From contig NZ_JALNTY010000002.1 of NCBI RefSeq assembly GCF_023161965.1, positions 460,552 through 524,551 on the forward strand: a stretch of DNA of 64,000 bases, read 5' to 3'. The DNA is from Anaerosoma tenue (lineage in GTDB: Bacteria > Actinomycetota > Coriobacteriia > Anaerosomatales > Anaerosomataceae). Positions 8,332 through 16,035 of this stretch are shown in pieces (within the stretch, counting starts at the first letter, position 1; each line of letters opens with the position of its first letter). The notes beneath the pieces were generated by a model. That model was not told the DNA's origin. It saw only the letters and a program-made list of their open reading frames with translations, and searched no databases. Position numbers and translations under genes: made by a program.

Positions 8332-9543
8332 GTGAAACGGCTTGAAGACTACCGGGGCATCGTCTCCGACGAGATAATCACCGATCTGCACAGGCGGACG
8401 TCGCTGCTGCACGACAAGCACGTGGTGCACATGAACTCCACCGCGCAAGGCGGCGGGGTGGCAGAGATGCTGTATGCGCTCGTGCCGCTTATGAACGACG
8501 TGGGCGTGGACGCTGGATGGCGCGTGCTCGTTGGCAGCGACGACTTCTTTGGCGTGACCAAGAAGTTCCACAACGGGCTGCAGGGCGACCGGGTCAACCT
8601 CACCGAGAACAAGAAGCGCCTGTACGTCCAGGCCAATGAGAGCTTCTCGCAATACAACCATATCTCGCGTCACGACGCGGTCATCATTCACGATCCGCAG
8701 CCGTTGCCCATCATCCGCTTCTACAAGAAGCGTCAGCCCTGGATATGGCGCTGCCACATCGACCTCACCTCGCCGGATCCTGAGCTGTGGGAGTTCCTCA
8801 AGGGATACATCATGCGCTACGACCTCATGATCGTGAGCCACGAGCAGTATCTGCGGCCCGACCTCACCGTGGAGCAGCGCGTGATCAACCCTGCGATCGA
8901 CCCGCTCAACCAGAAGAACATCAGGCTGCCCGAGCGGACCGTGATGAAGTACATCAAGCGGCACGGTGTCCCGCTCGACAAGCCGCTCATCACCCAGGTC
9001 TCACGCTTCGACAAGTGGAAGGACCCCGAGGGCGTGGTGGAGGTCTTCAAGCGGGTGCGCGAGCGGGTCGACTGCAGGCTGGTGCTCGCAGGCAACATGG
9101 CCACCGACGACCCGGAAGGGCTCGCCATCTATGAGCGCGTCCGCAAGCGCGCGGGCCGGCTCATCGAGAGCGGGGACGTCATATTCCTGCTCGGAGCGAG
9201 CGACACAGCCATAAACGCGCTGCAGCGCGTCTCGAGCGTCGTGCTCCAGAAGTCGCTGCGGGAGGGCTTCGGACTCACCGTCTCGGAGGCGATGTGGAAG
9301 GGCACGCCGGTGGTCGCCGGTGCGGTGGGAGGCATCCCGCTGCAGGTGATCGATGGCGAGACGGGGTTCCTGGTCGATCCCGCCGATCTCGACCAGACGG
9401 CGGACCGTGTGGCCACGCTGCTGGAGGACCCGGTCCTCGCCGGGGCGATCGCCGAGCGGGGTGTGGAGCACGTGCGCGAGCACTTCCTCGTGACCCGTCT
9501 GCTCGGCCACTACCTCGAGCTCCTGGCCGAGCTGATCAGGTAG
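8332..9543 (+). CDS. treT: Trehalose glycosyltransferring synthase (GT4)
   Basis: A 403-residue GT4-family glycosyltransferase. The N-terminal VHMNSTAQGGGVAEML segment and the RCHIDLTSPD region are characteristic of TreT. The C-terminal domain has LREGFGLTVSEAMWKGTPVVAG, the nucleotide-sugar binding signature. TreT makes trehalose directly from NDP-glucose and glucose, and can run in reverse. The start is GTG with GAGAGGA 9 bases upstream. It is the second gene of an operon with the OtsA-OtsB fusion, so the cell holds two trehalose routes under one transcript; TreT may serve recovery of glucose from trehalose. Confidence 0.9.
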   Translation: MKRLEDYRGIVSDEIITDLHRRTSLLHDKHVVHMNSTAQGGGVAEMLYALVPLMNDVGVDAGWRVLVGSDDFFGVTKKFHNGLQGDRVNLTENKKRLYVQANESFSQYNHISRHDAVIIHDPQPLPIIRFYKKRQPWIWRCHIDLTSPDPELWEFLKGYIMRYDLMIVSHEQYLRPDLTVEQRVINPAIDPLNQKNIRLPERTVMKYIKRHGVPLDKPLITQVSRFDKWKDPEGVVEVFKRVRERVDCRLVLAGNMATDDPEGLAIYERVRKRAGRLIESGDVIFLLGASDTAINALQRVSSVVLQKSLREGFGLTVSEAMWKGTPVVAGAVGGIPLQVIDGETGFLVDPADLDQTADRVATLLEDPVLAGAIAERGVEHVREHFLVTRLLGHYLELLAELIR

Positions 9544-9546
9544 CGT

Positions 9547-10095
9547 CTACTGCCGCACGCCCTCGATGTCCCAGTGGGCCGTATACAGGTGTCCTTCGCT
9601 CGCCGAGTCGATCGTGCCGATCAACTCGCCGCTGAAGGCGTCGTCGCCGACCATCATGCCGTGCAGCTCGATGGTGCTGGTCCACTCCGTACCGGTCTCG
9701 TCAACGTATGTCGCTACGGCATGGTAGACCCACCCGTCATCCTCGGGCATCAGGAGTCCCTCATACCGGTGCTCGTCGGTCAGCATCGTCATGCTGTCGC
9801 CCGACACGCTCCACTCATACGTGGCGCCGGGCTGATCGGCCGCCGGGGTCATAGCCTGGTTGTCGATCTTGGTCAGGACGGTGCTCACCGTCCATGTCCC
9901 GCTGAGGTCGGAGAAGTCCGCGGTGTCCATCGGCTCCTCGGGCATCTCCACCGGGGGCTCTGACAGCGTTTCGTCCGTGCCTTCGGTGACTGCGGGTTCC
10001 GATTCCTCAGGCTCTTCCGAGCCGCCGCATGCCGTGAGGCCGAGCGCGAGGACGAGAGCGGGCACCAGCAGGAGAGCGAGCAGTGACCTGCGCAT
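9547..10095 (-). CDS. Hypothetical lipoprotein
   Basis: A 182-residue lipoprotein of unknown function. A signal peptide with many leucines ends in the lipobox LTAC (C23), then an acidic Ser/Glu/Pro linker (to about residue 60), and a beta-rich C-terminal domain with a DLSGTWTVST opening, which suggests a lipocalin-like or small beta-barrel ligand fold. The ATG at 10095 was preferred over an upstream in-frame start because AGGAGGT sits 8 bases before it and the signal peptide begins there. It converges on treT with 3 bases between stops. Confidence 0.75.
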   Translation of the reverse strand: MRRSLLALLLVPALVLALGLTACGGSEEPEESEPAVTEGTDETLSEPPVEMPEEPMDTADFSDLSGTWTVSTVLTKIDNQAMTPAADQPGATYEWSVSGDSMTMLTDEHRYEGLLMPEDDGWVYHAVATYVDETGTEWTSTIELHGMMVGDDAFSGELIGTIDSASEGHLYTAHWDIEGVRQ

Positions 10096-10298
10096 TCCAA
10101 CCACCTCCTGCATGGGAGTGTACCCCGACGCGGACATGCGAGCAGTGCAGCCACTGCATCGTTGACGCTCGCGGCTGGCGCTGAGGCGGTGCATGCGCTA
10201 CAACTCTTGTCAGAAGGTGGAGGATTCGGGGGAGTCCTCGTGCAGGGGCCGGCACGTGCGCGGCACGTGTGGCACGGAGCGCAGGGGGTTTGAGATCC

Positions 10299-11192
10299 GT
10301 GTCGGAGATCCACCTTATCGATGTAGAACCACCGTTGTCAGGCGGATTCCTCGAGTATGCGCGGTTGCACGGCGCGCAGCATGACGATTCGTATCTGGCG
10401 CCTGAGCACTGCGCGGCCTTCGACTCCGCTCACGAACCCGCCGTGGTGGCGGTGGACGGTGACGGCCTCGTGGTGGGGGCGGCATCGGTCATGCGGGATC
10501 TTGCCTCGGGTGACGGCATGATGCGTTTCCGCGTCCTGCATACACTCCACCCTGAGTATTACCCGGCACTCGTGGATCGCATTCTCTCGAGGTTGCCCGA
10601 AGACGCCAACCGAGTGACCGTGCTCCTGCCCGAGCATGCGGGGGACGTGGAAGAGGCGCTCGAGGCGGCCGGGTTCGGTGCGTGCAGACGCGCGTACGTC
10701 CTACGGCACCTGGATCCCCGGAACGCGCCCCGGCTGGACTATCCGTCGGGGACCCAGACCAGGCCCGCCACCCCGGCCGTGGCCACCGACTGGGCGAACA
10801 TAGTCAACTCGGCCATGCACGGGCAGCCCGATCATGTCGACACCACGTACTCGATCGCAGGGGAGACGCTCGGCGCCCCCCGGGTACTCGGTGGTGCGTC
10901 GCTGATCGCGTACCGGGGCGGATCACCGGCGGGTGGCGTGCTCACCGTGACCGACGCTACGGACCCGTGCGCCGCCGAGATCACCATGCTCGCCGTCGTC
11001 CCGTCACACCAGGGCATGGGTCTCGGGCGTGCCCTGTTGCACGACGCTGTTGCCACGGCGGGGCGCGGCGGGTGTCGATCTGTATCCCTGGCGGTGAGCA
11101 CGTTCAACCGCCGTGCGGTCGCCCTGTATCTGGATGCAGGGTTCCGTGCCCAAGACGTCCGGGTCTGCTGGCAGCGCACCGTTTCACTGTGA
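10299..11192 (+). CDS. GNAT-family N-acetyltransferase, first of two paralogues
   Basis: A 297-residue protein whose C-terminal half is a GNAT domain: ITMLAVVPSHQGMGLGRALL carries the acetyl-CoA pyrophosphate loop (Q-x2-G-x-G), followed by ALYLDAGF near the end. The N-terminal half has a second, degenerate GNAT-like layout. It is clearly paralogous along its whole length to the gene at 11966 (shared EHGAEHDD-like opening, VVGAASVMR, RFRVLHT segments). The GTG at 10299 was chosen because it aligns with the paralogue's ATG and has GGGGG about 10 bases upstream; a GTG at 10269 is possible. The acceptor is unknown. Confidence 0.8.
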   Translation: MSEIHLIDVEPPLSGGFLEYARLHGAQHDDSYLAPEHCAAFDSAHEPAVVAVDGDGLVVGAASVMRDLASGDGMMRFRVLHTLHPEYYPALVDRILSRLPEDANRVTVLLPEHAGDVEEALEAAGFGACRRAYVLRHLDPRNAPRLDYPSGTQTRPATPAVATDWANIVNSAMHGQPDHVDTTYSIAGETLGAPRVLGGASLIAYRGGSPAGGVLTVTDATDPCAAEITMLAVVPSHQGMGLGRALLHDAVATAGRGGCRSVSLAVSTFNRRAVALYLDAGFRAQDVRVCWQRTVSL

Positions 11193-11312
11193 TGCACGCT
11201 CGCGACCGGGCCCACCGGTCATCCGTGGCCTCCGCCTCGTACGTCTCCGTGCCGGTTCCGGCGCAGTCACGGTATGCTTGCACAGGCGATCTGCGAAACC
11301 GGGAGGAGGGGT

Positions 11313-11969
11313 ATGCAAGGCGGTCAGGAGACCATACCGCGACAGCCGGACCTCCGAACCGGCCGCGAGAGCACGACCATCGAATGGACGTACCGGATCC
11401 CGCTCCTCACGAGCAGGTTCATGCTGTGGGATTTCGTGCGGGTCACCGTGATGTCCGTCTCGATCATGTACGTGCTCGTGGCGCTCATGGGGTGGGTGGT
11501 GGACGGCGAACCGGCCCTTCTCCCGCTCCAGGTCCCGCTGATGGTGGGCGGCATACTGCTCGCGCTCTTCTTCATCGTGGGTGTGCTGCTGGGCAATCGC
11601 TTCACCATGACGTTCGTCGTGAAGCCGGATGGCGTGACGTACTCCTCCGGTGCTCGTGAGAAGAGATGGAACCGGGCGGCGGTGCTCTTTGGGGCGCTCG
11701 GACGGAGCGCCACCACCACCGGCGCCGGCCTTCTGGCCACGGCGAGCGAACAGGGCGGCTGGAAGTGGTCGGATCTTCACTCGGCACGCTACTTCCCCCG
11801 TCAGCGAGTGATCTCACTGCGGAACTCCTGGCGCACCGTGTTGCGCCTGCACTGTACGGCCGAAGACTACGAACGGATCCGGGCAGCTGTGGCCGCCGGG
11901 CTCGAGCGCGGGGCGGCCGTGCGCGGCACCGGGGCTCCGGTCTCCGGCGGAACAGGGGGCCGGGGATGA
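11313..11969 (+). CDS. Two-TM membrane protein with a PH/YcxB-like cytoplasmic domain
   Basis: A 218-residue protein of unknown function. Two adjacent hydrophobic helices (about residues 40-65 and 75-100) are followed by a soluble segment with alternating short strands (TFVVKPDGVTYSSG, ISLRNSWRTVLRLHC), which recalls bacterial PH-like/YcxB domains. The GGGAGGAGGGG site just upstream supports this ATG rather than the earlier in-frame one. The gene is bracketed by the two GNAT paralogues; its stop overlaps the second GNAT start by four bases (ATGA), so the two are translationally coupled. Confidence 0.65.
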   Translation: MQGGQETIPRQPDLRTGRESTTIEWTYRIPLLTSRFMLWDFVRVTVMSVSIMYVLVALMGWVVDGEPALLPLQVPLMVGGILLALFFIVGVLLGNRFTMTFVVKPDGVTYSSGAREKRWNRAAVLFGALGRSATTTGAGLLATASEQGGWKWSDLHSARYFPRQRVISLRNSWRTVLRLHCTAEDYERIRAAVAAGLERGAAVRGTGAPVSGGTGGRG

Positions 11970-12856
11970 GGCTCGAGATCATCGACGTGACCCCCGAGAC
12001 CCGCCAGGTGTTCCTGGACTACGTGGCGGAGCACGGCGCCGAGCATGACGACACGTTCACCCGTTCGGACGATCTTCTCGCGTTCGACCCCGGTCACGAA
12101 CCAGCCGCGCTGGCCCTTGCCCCCGATGGCACGGTGGTGGGCGCCGCATCCGTCATGCGTGAGGGATATGTGGAGAAGGCGAGCGCGCGGTTCAGGGTGC
12201 TGCACTCCACCGACTACATCGCGTACCCGCTCCTGATCGAGCGCGTGCTGACCCGGATGTCGGCGCGCACGAGGCGGGTGTTCGTGTTCCTGCCCGATGC
12301 CGACGACTACGTGCAGAAGGCGGTGGCTACGGCCGGCTTCTCTGTGACACGGCAGGCGTACCTGCTGGAGCACACCGATCCCGGCGCAGTGGAGCCCGTC
12401 GCTCCCCCAGAGGGCTTCACGGTGGGACCCGCAACGCCGATGGTCGCCGGTATGTGGACCGAGGTGGTGAACGCCACGTTCGCAGAGTACCCGTGCAGGC
12501 ATGTCATGAGCGTGGAGGAGGCACGGGTGGCGTTGCCCCGTCCGGGCGTGGTGAGAGCGGGGACGCTCATCGCTCACAGGAGCGGTAGCCCGGCGGGCGC
12601 CGTGCTCACCATCGCCCATGCCGATGAGCCTGGCACCGCCAGGATCGACACGCTCGCCGTGGTACCCGCCGAACAGGGCAAGGGGCTCGGCAAGACGCTC
12701 CTGCACGCGGCGCTCCGGGCGGCGGGAGATGCCGGCATCTCCCGCGTGCTGCTCACCACAGTGCCGAGCGAGGAGCCATCGCTCGGTCTATATGCCGAGT
12801 CGGGGTTCCACATCGCCCAGGCGCGGATCTGCTGGGAGGCCGACCGCACTCGCTGA
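11966..12856 (+). CDS. GNAT-family N-acetyltransferase, second paralogue
   Basis: A 296-residue acetyltransferase paralogous to the gene at 10299. The C-terminal GNAT motif A is TLAVVPAEQGKGLGKTLLHAAL and motif B ends SLGLYAESGF. The N-terminal half again looks like a second, cofactor-less GNAT fold, the arrangement seen in mycothiol synthase-like and other tandem GNAT proteins; the target is unknown. ATGA overlap with the upstream membrane protein indicates one operon. The seryl-tRNA synthetase follows after a 150-base spacer that carries a TATACT -10-like element at 12903, so it probably has its own promoter. Confidence 0.82.
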   Translation: MRLEIIDVTPETRQVFLDYVAEHGAEHDDTFTRSDDLLAFDPGHEPAALALAPDGTVVGAASVMREGYVEKASARFRVLHSTDYIAYPLLIERVLTRMSARTRRVFVFLPDADDYVQKAVATAGFSVTRQAYLLEHTDPGAVEPVAPPEGFTVGPATPMVAGMWTEVVNATFAEYPCRHVMSVEEARVALPRPGVVRAGTLIAHRSGSPAGAVLTIAHADEPGTARIDTLAVVPAEQGKGLGKTLLHAALRAAGDAGISRVLLTTVPSEEPSLGLYAESGFHIAQARICWEADRTR

Positions 12857-13008
12857 GCCGTGTGGGTCTCGAGTCTCCGGGCGCGCGCCGGGTAGCCTCG
12901 GCTATACTCCAAGACGACATCGACACATGATCCGTCTGGGTCATGACACCGCCGTTGTGTCGACGCGCACAACGGTCTCGCGACGATCCCGGACCATGGG
13001 AGGCCCAC

Positions 13009-14292
13009 ATGCTCGACGGACGCTACCTGCGGGAGAACCTGGACGCCGTACGCGACGCGATGGGTGCGCGCGCGGGCGACTGGGATTTCGACCGCTTCAT
13101 CGCACTCGACGATGAGCGTCGCGGGCTGATCGCCGAAGTGGAGAGCAGGCAGGCCGTACGCAACGATCTCTCCAGGCGCATCGGCGAGCTGATGAAGTCG
13201 GGCCAGCGCGACGAGGCCGAGGACGCCAAGGAGCGCGTGCGCGCCGTCAACGAGGAGATCGCGGAGATCGATGCGCGCCGTACCGGGGTGGAGGCCGAGG
13301 TGCGCGAGATGCTGCTCACGATCCCGAACATCCCGCATGAGAGCGTTCCGACGGGCGCCGACGAGAGCGACAACGTGGAGGTGCGCCGCTGGGGCACGCC
13401 GCCCACGTTCGAGTTCGAGCCGGTGGCGCACTGGGACCTCGGCCCGGATCTCGGGGCCATCGACTTCGAACGCGGGGTCAAGCTCGCCAAGAGCCGCTTC
13501 GTGGTCCTCGGTCGCGATGGAGCGCGTCTGAACCGCGCGCTCATCAACTTCATGCTGGACACCCATGGCGCACGAGGGTACCGCGAATGGTCGGTGCCGG
13601 CCATGGCGAACAGTGAGACGCTGCTGGGCACGGGGCAGCTTCCCAAGTTCGCCGACGACCTGTTCCACACCGACGACGGGCTCTATCTCATCCCCACCGC
13701 CGAGGTGCAGCTCACCAATCTCCACCGTGACGAGGTGCTGGAGGCGGCCGATATGCCGCTCCGCTACTGTGCGTACACGCCGTGCTTCCGTGAGGAGGCG
13801 GGCGCAGCAGGGCGTGACACGCGCGGCATGATCCGCGTGCACCAGTTCGACAAGGTGGAACTCGTCAAGTTCGCCCGGCCCGAGGAGAGTCTCGACGCGC
13901 TCGAATCGATGGTCGCCGACGCCGAGCACATCCTCCAGAAGCTCGGCCTGGCGTATCGCACGATCGTGTTGTGCACCGGCGACATGGGCTTTGGCGCGGC
14001 CAAGACCTACGATCTGGAGGTATGGCTGCCGAGCTACAACGACTACAAGGAGATCTCGAGCTGCAGCGACTGCTGGGATTTCCAGGCCCGTCGCGCCAAC
14101 ATCAAGTACCGCTCACCTGGTGAGTTCAAGGGTTCGCGCTTCGTGCACACCCTGAACGGCAGCGGGCTGGCGGTGGGGCGCACCCTTGTGGCCGTTCTCG
14201 AGAACTACCAGCAGGAGGACGGCTCGGTGGTGGTGCCCGAGGTCCTGCGGCCCTACATGGGCGGACAAGAGGTCATCCGGAGGGAGCGGTGA
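13009..14292 (+). CDS. serS: Seryl-tRNA synthetase
   Basis: A 427-residue class II aminoacyl-tRNA synthetase that charges tRNA-Ser (and tRNA-Sec where present). The N-terminal 110 residues form the long antiparallel coiled-coil arm that grips the serine tRNA variable arm (Glu/Arg-rich, AVNEEIAEID). The catalytic core shows motif 2 (CFREEAGAAGRDTRGMIRVHQF) and motif 3 (GSGLAVGRTLVAVLENYQ). GGGAGG lies 7 bases before the ATG. The overlapping TGATG couples it to a small lipoprotein. Four serine tRNA genes lie within the same window. Confidence 0.97.
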   Translation: MLDGRYLRENLDAVRDAMGARAGDWDFDRFIALDDERRGLIAEVESRQAVRNDLSRRIGELMKSGQRDEAEDAKERVRAVNEEIAEIDARRTGVEAEVREMLLTIPNIPHESVPTGADESDNVEVRRWGTPPTFEFEPVAHWDLGPDLGAIDFERGVKLAKSRFVVLGRDGARLNRALINFMLDTHGARGYREWSVPAMANSETLLGTGQLPKFADDLFHTDDGLYLIPTAEVQLTNLHRDEVLEAADMPLRYCAYTPCFREEAGAAGRDTRGMIRVHQFDKVELVKFARPEESLDALESMVADAEHILQKLGLAYRTIVLCTGDMGFGAAKTYDLEVWLPSYNDYKEISSCSDCWDFQARRANIKYRSPGEFKGSRFVHTLNGSGLAVGRTLVAVLENYQQEDGSVVVPEVLRPYMGGQEVIRRER

Positions 14293-14912
14293 TGGGCGCC
14301 CGGTCAGCACTCCTCGCGCTCGGGGTCGCCGGCGCCCTGCTGCTTGCGGGGTGTGGCGCATCAGAGCCGGAGCCGACGGGGGAGGAGACGACCACACCGG
14401 TCGCGGTGTCTCAGCCGGTGGCGCTCGAGGGTTTCGATGCGATCGCCGCCGACGGGACGCGGGAGACCGAGGCGCTGGATGCGGCGCCCGCGATCTTCGA
14501 GGTGGAGCGCGCTGGCGGCTCCTGGCCGAACGCTGACTGGGATGCGCTGGCGTTGGCAGAGCCGAGGCTCGTGGCATACCTGGTGCGAGTGGAGTTCGAG
14601 GGGCAGGTCGCGCTGTTCGAGGTGCGCGCCGACGGGGTTCCCCACAACCTCTACGCCTACCACAAGGCGTTCGACAGTGGATCGATCATCTGGACGCCCG
14701 CCGAGGACGCTCGGGGTGGCAGTGTGGGGGCGCAGAGCGCCGGCGAGGTCCGATCCGTTTCGGCGGTCGAATCCGTGATGCGTGACGCGTTCCCGGAGGA
14801 CCCGCTCACGGTGAGCATCGCCGGCTACCGTGTGGCGTACGTTGCCGACGGTGTGCAGCCGCTCGTGATCGAGGTGGCGCCCGACGGGTCGGTCATCTCG
14901 GTCAGTATGTGA
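14292..14912 (+). CDS. Hypothetical lipoprotein downstream of serS
   Basis: A 206-residue protein with a signal peptide and lipobox LAGC (C21 counting from the ATG at 14292), a Glu/Thr-rich linker and a soluble domain with no recognised signature. A GTG directly before the ATG is in frame; the ATG overlaps the serS stop as TGATG, so translation is coupled. The stop overlaps the convergent Rrf2 gene by 11 bases. I do not recognise the family; an exported ligand-binding or envelope role is only a guess. Confidence 0.7.
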   Translation: MGARSALLALGVAGALLLAGCGASEPEPTGEETTTPVAVSQPVALEGFDAIAADGTRETEALDAAPAIFEVERAGGSWPNADWDALALAEPRLVAYLVRVEFEGQVALFEVRADGVPHNLYAYHKAFDSGSIIWTPAEDARGGSVGAQSAGEVRSVSAVESVMRDAFPEDPLTVSIAGYRVAYVADGVQPLVIEVAPDGSVISVSM

Positions 14913-15369
14913 GGCTGTTCTCGACCTCGAGGGCGGCCCTCAGAGTGTCCGTGTCGCTCGCGAAGGCCTGCCCGCGCGCCACGTGGGCAAGCGTCACCGA
15001 CTCGAGTCTCGACATCACCATGTGGTCGAGCGACGCCCACATGGTGTGAACGCCGCAGTGCGGCGAGCGTGAGCAGGACTCGGGCTCACGCGCGCACTGT
15101 GACAGTGAGAATCCCGGCTCACAGGCGAGGATGACCTCGGCCATCGTGATGTCCATGGCAGGACGCGCCAGGGATATCTGGTAGTCGCGGTAGCCGGAAC
15201 GCCGGATCAGGTGCGACTCCACCAGGAACGCCGCTATCGTCGCGCCGAAGCTGTCCGGGACCTGGGCCAGCTCGCAGAGGTCTCTAAGCGAGAGCGTGGC
15301 TCCTGGTGGCAGTTGTGCGAGCTCATACATCATGCGGACGGCGTAGTCTGTCCGGCGAGTGATCGGCAT
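14902..15369 (-). CDS. Rrf2-family transcriptional regulator with Fe-S cysteines
   Basis: A 155-residue regulator of the IscR/NsrR/RsrR group. The N-terminal winged helix begins ITRRTDYAVRMMYELA and continues through TLSLRDLCELAQVP. Three cysteines near residues 90-105 (C-x6-C-x5-C) occupy the place of the cluster ligands in IscR and NsrR, so sensing of Fe-S status, nitric oxide or redox state is likely. The ATG at 15369 follows GGGGG; the upstream extension is not protein-like. An AT-rich patch at 15423-15437 lies upstream and may hold its promoter or self-operator. Confidence 0.88.
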   Translation of the reverse strand: MPITRRTDYAVRMMYELAQLPPGATLSLRDLCELAQVPDSFGATIAAFLVESHLIRRSGYRDYQISLARPAMDITMAEVILACEPGFSLSQCAREPESCSRSPHCGVHTMWASLDHMVMSRLESVTLAHVARGQAFASDTDTLRAALEVENSLTY

Positions 15370-15515
15370 CGTGCCCCCTGCACATCCGTGTCGCGGCGCA
15401 CCCCCGGCGCCGAAATCATCGCTAGATAATAACAAGGTTTCGCGGAGAATGCGCTATAGCCTGCGGGCGGAGGCGTTGTATGTGCCGAGCGGCCCGAATA
15501 GGCGTACAGGCGGCG

Positions 15516-16004
15516 CTACATGTCGGCCAGAAGAACCCTTCGTGCCGTCTCCACAGCGTCCTCCGGGGCCTGGGCATCGAACAACCGTCCGCGCCCGGCT
15601 GTCCGTATCGCGGCGCCGGGGTCCCAACCGAGCACGATGACCGGCTTGCCGCTCTTCAGGGCGAGCGCTACCTCCGACACCGTGCCCGGACCGCCCGGCA
15701 GAGCGATCACCACGTCGCTCGAGAGCACGTTGATCACGTTCCGTGCGTCACCCATGCCTGTGCGGATCCCCACGTCCACATACGAGCTCGCCTCGGCTCC
15801 ATCGGGTCCGCGCAGCACGCCGATCACAAGCCCTCCGGCATCACGGGCGCCGCGGGACGCCGCGTCCATCACGCCGGATGCCGTTCCGCCGGTGAGCAGC
15901 ACCCAGCCATGTCCGGCGACCAGTGCGCCGAGCCGGTGCGCCGTCTCGTATGCCGACGTGTCGAGCGGCTGCCCTGATCCCATCACGCCTACGACCGTGC
16001 GCAT
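15516..16004 (-). CDS. LOG-like (SLOG superfamily, TIGR00725-type) nucleotide-binding protein
   Basis: A 162-residue Rossmann-like protein. It has GVMGSG near the N-terminus, LLTGGTASGVMDAASRGA, and the signature LPGGPGTVSE, all typical of the TIGR00725/LOG-like group. LOG enzymes release free cytokinin bases from nucleotides; the bacterial TIGR00725 branch is largely uncharacterised and is thought to bind nucleotides or cobalamin-like ligands. GGAGG lies 9 bases before the ATG at 16004. The beta-propeller gene ends 31 bases upstream on the same strand, so the two may be co-transcribed. Confidence 0.8.
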   Translation of the reverse strand: MRTVVGVMGSGQPLDTSAYETAHRLGALVAGHGWVLLTGGTASGVMDAASRGARDAGGLVIGVLRGPDGAEASSYVDVGIRTGMGDARNVINVLSSDVVIALPGGPGTVSEVALALKSGKPVIVLGWDPGAAIRTAGRGRLFDAQAPEDAVETARRVLLADM

Positions 16005-16035
16005 GCGTAGAACCTCCTCCGGCGAGTCGGGCGGC

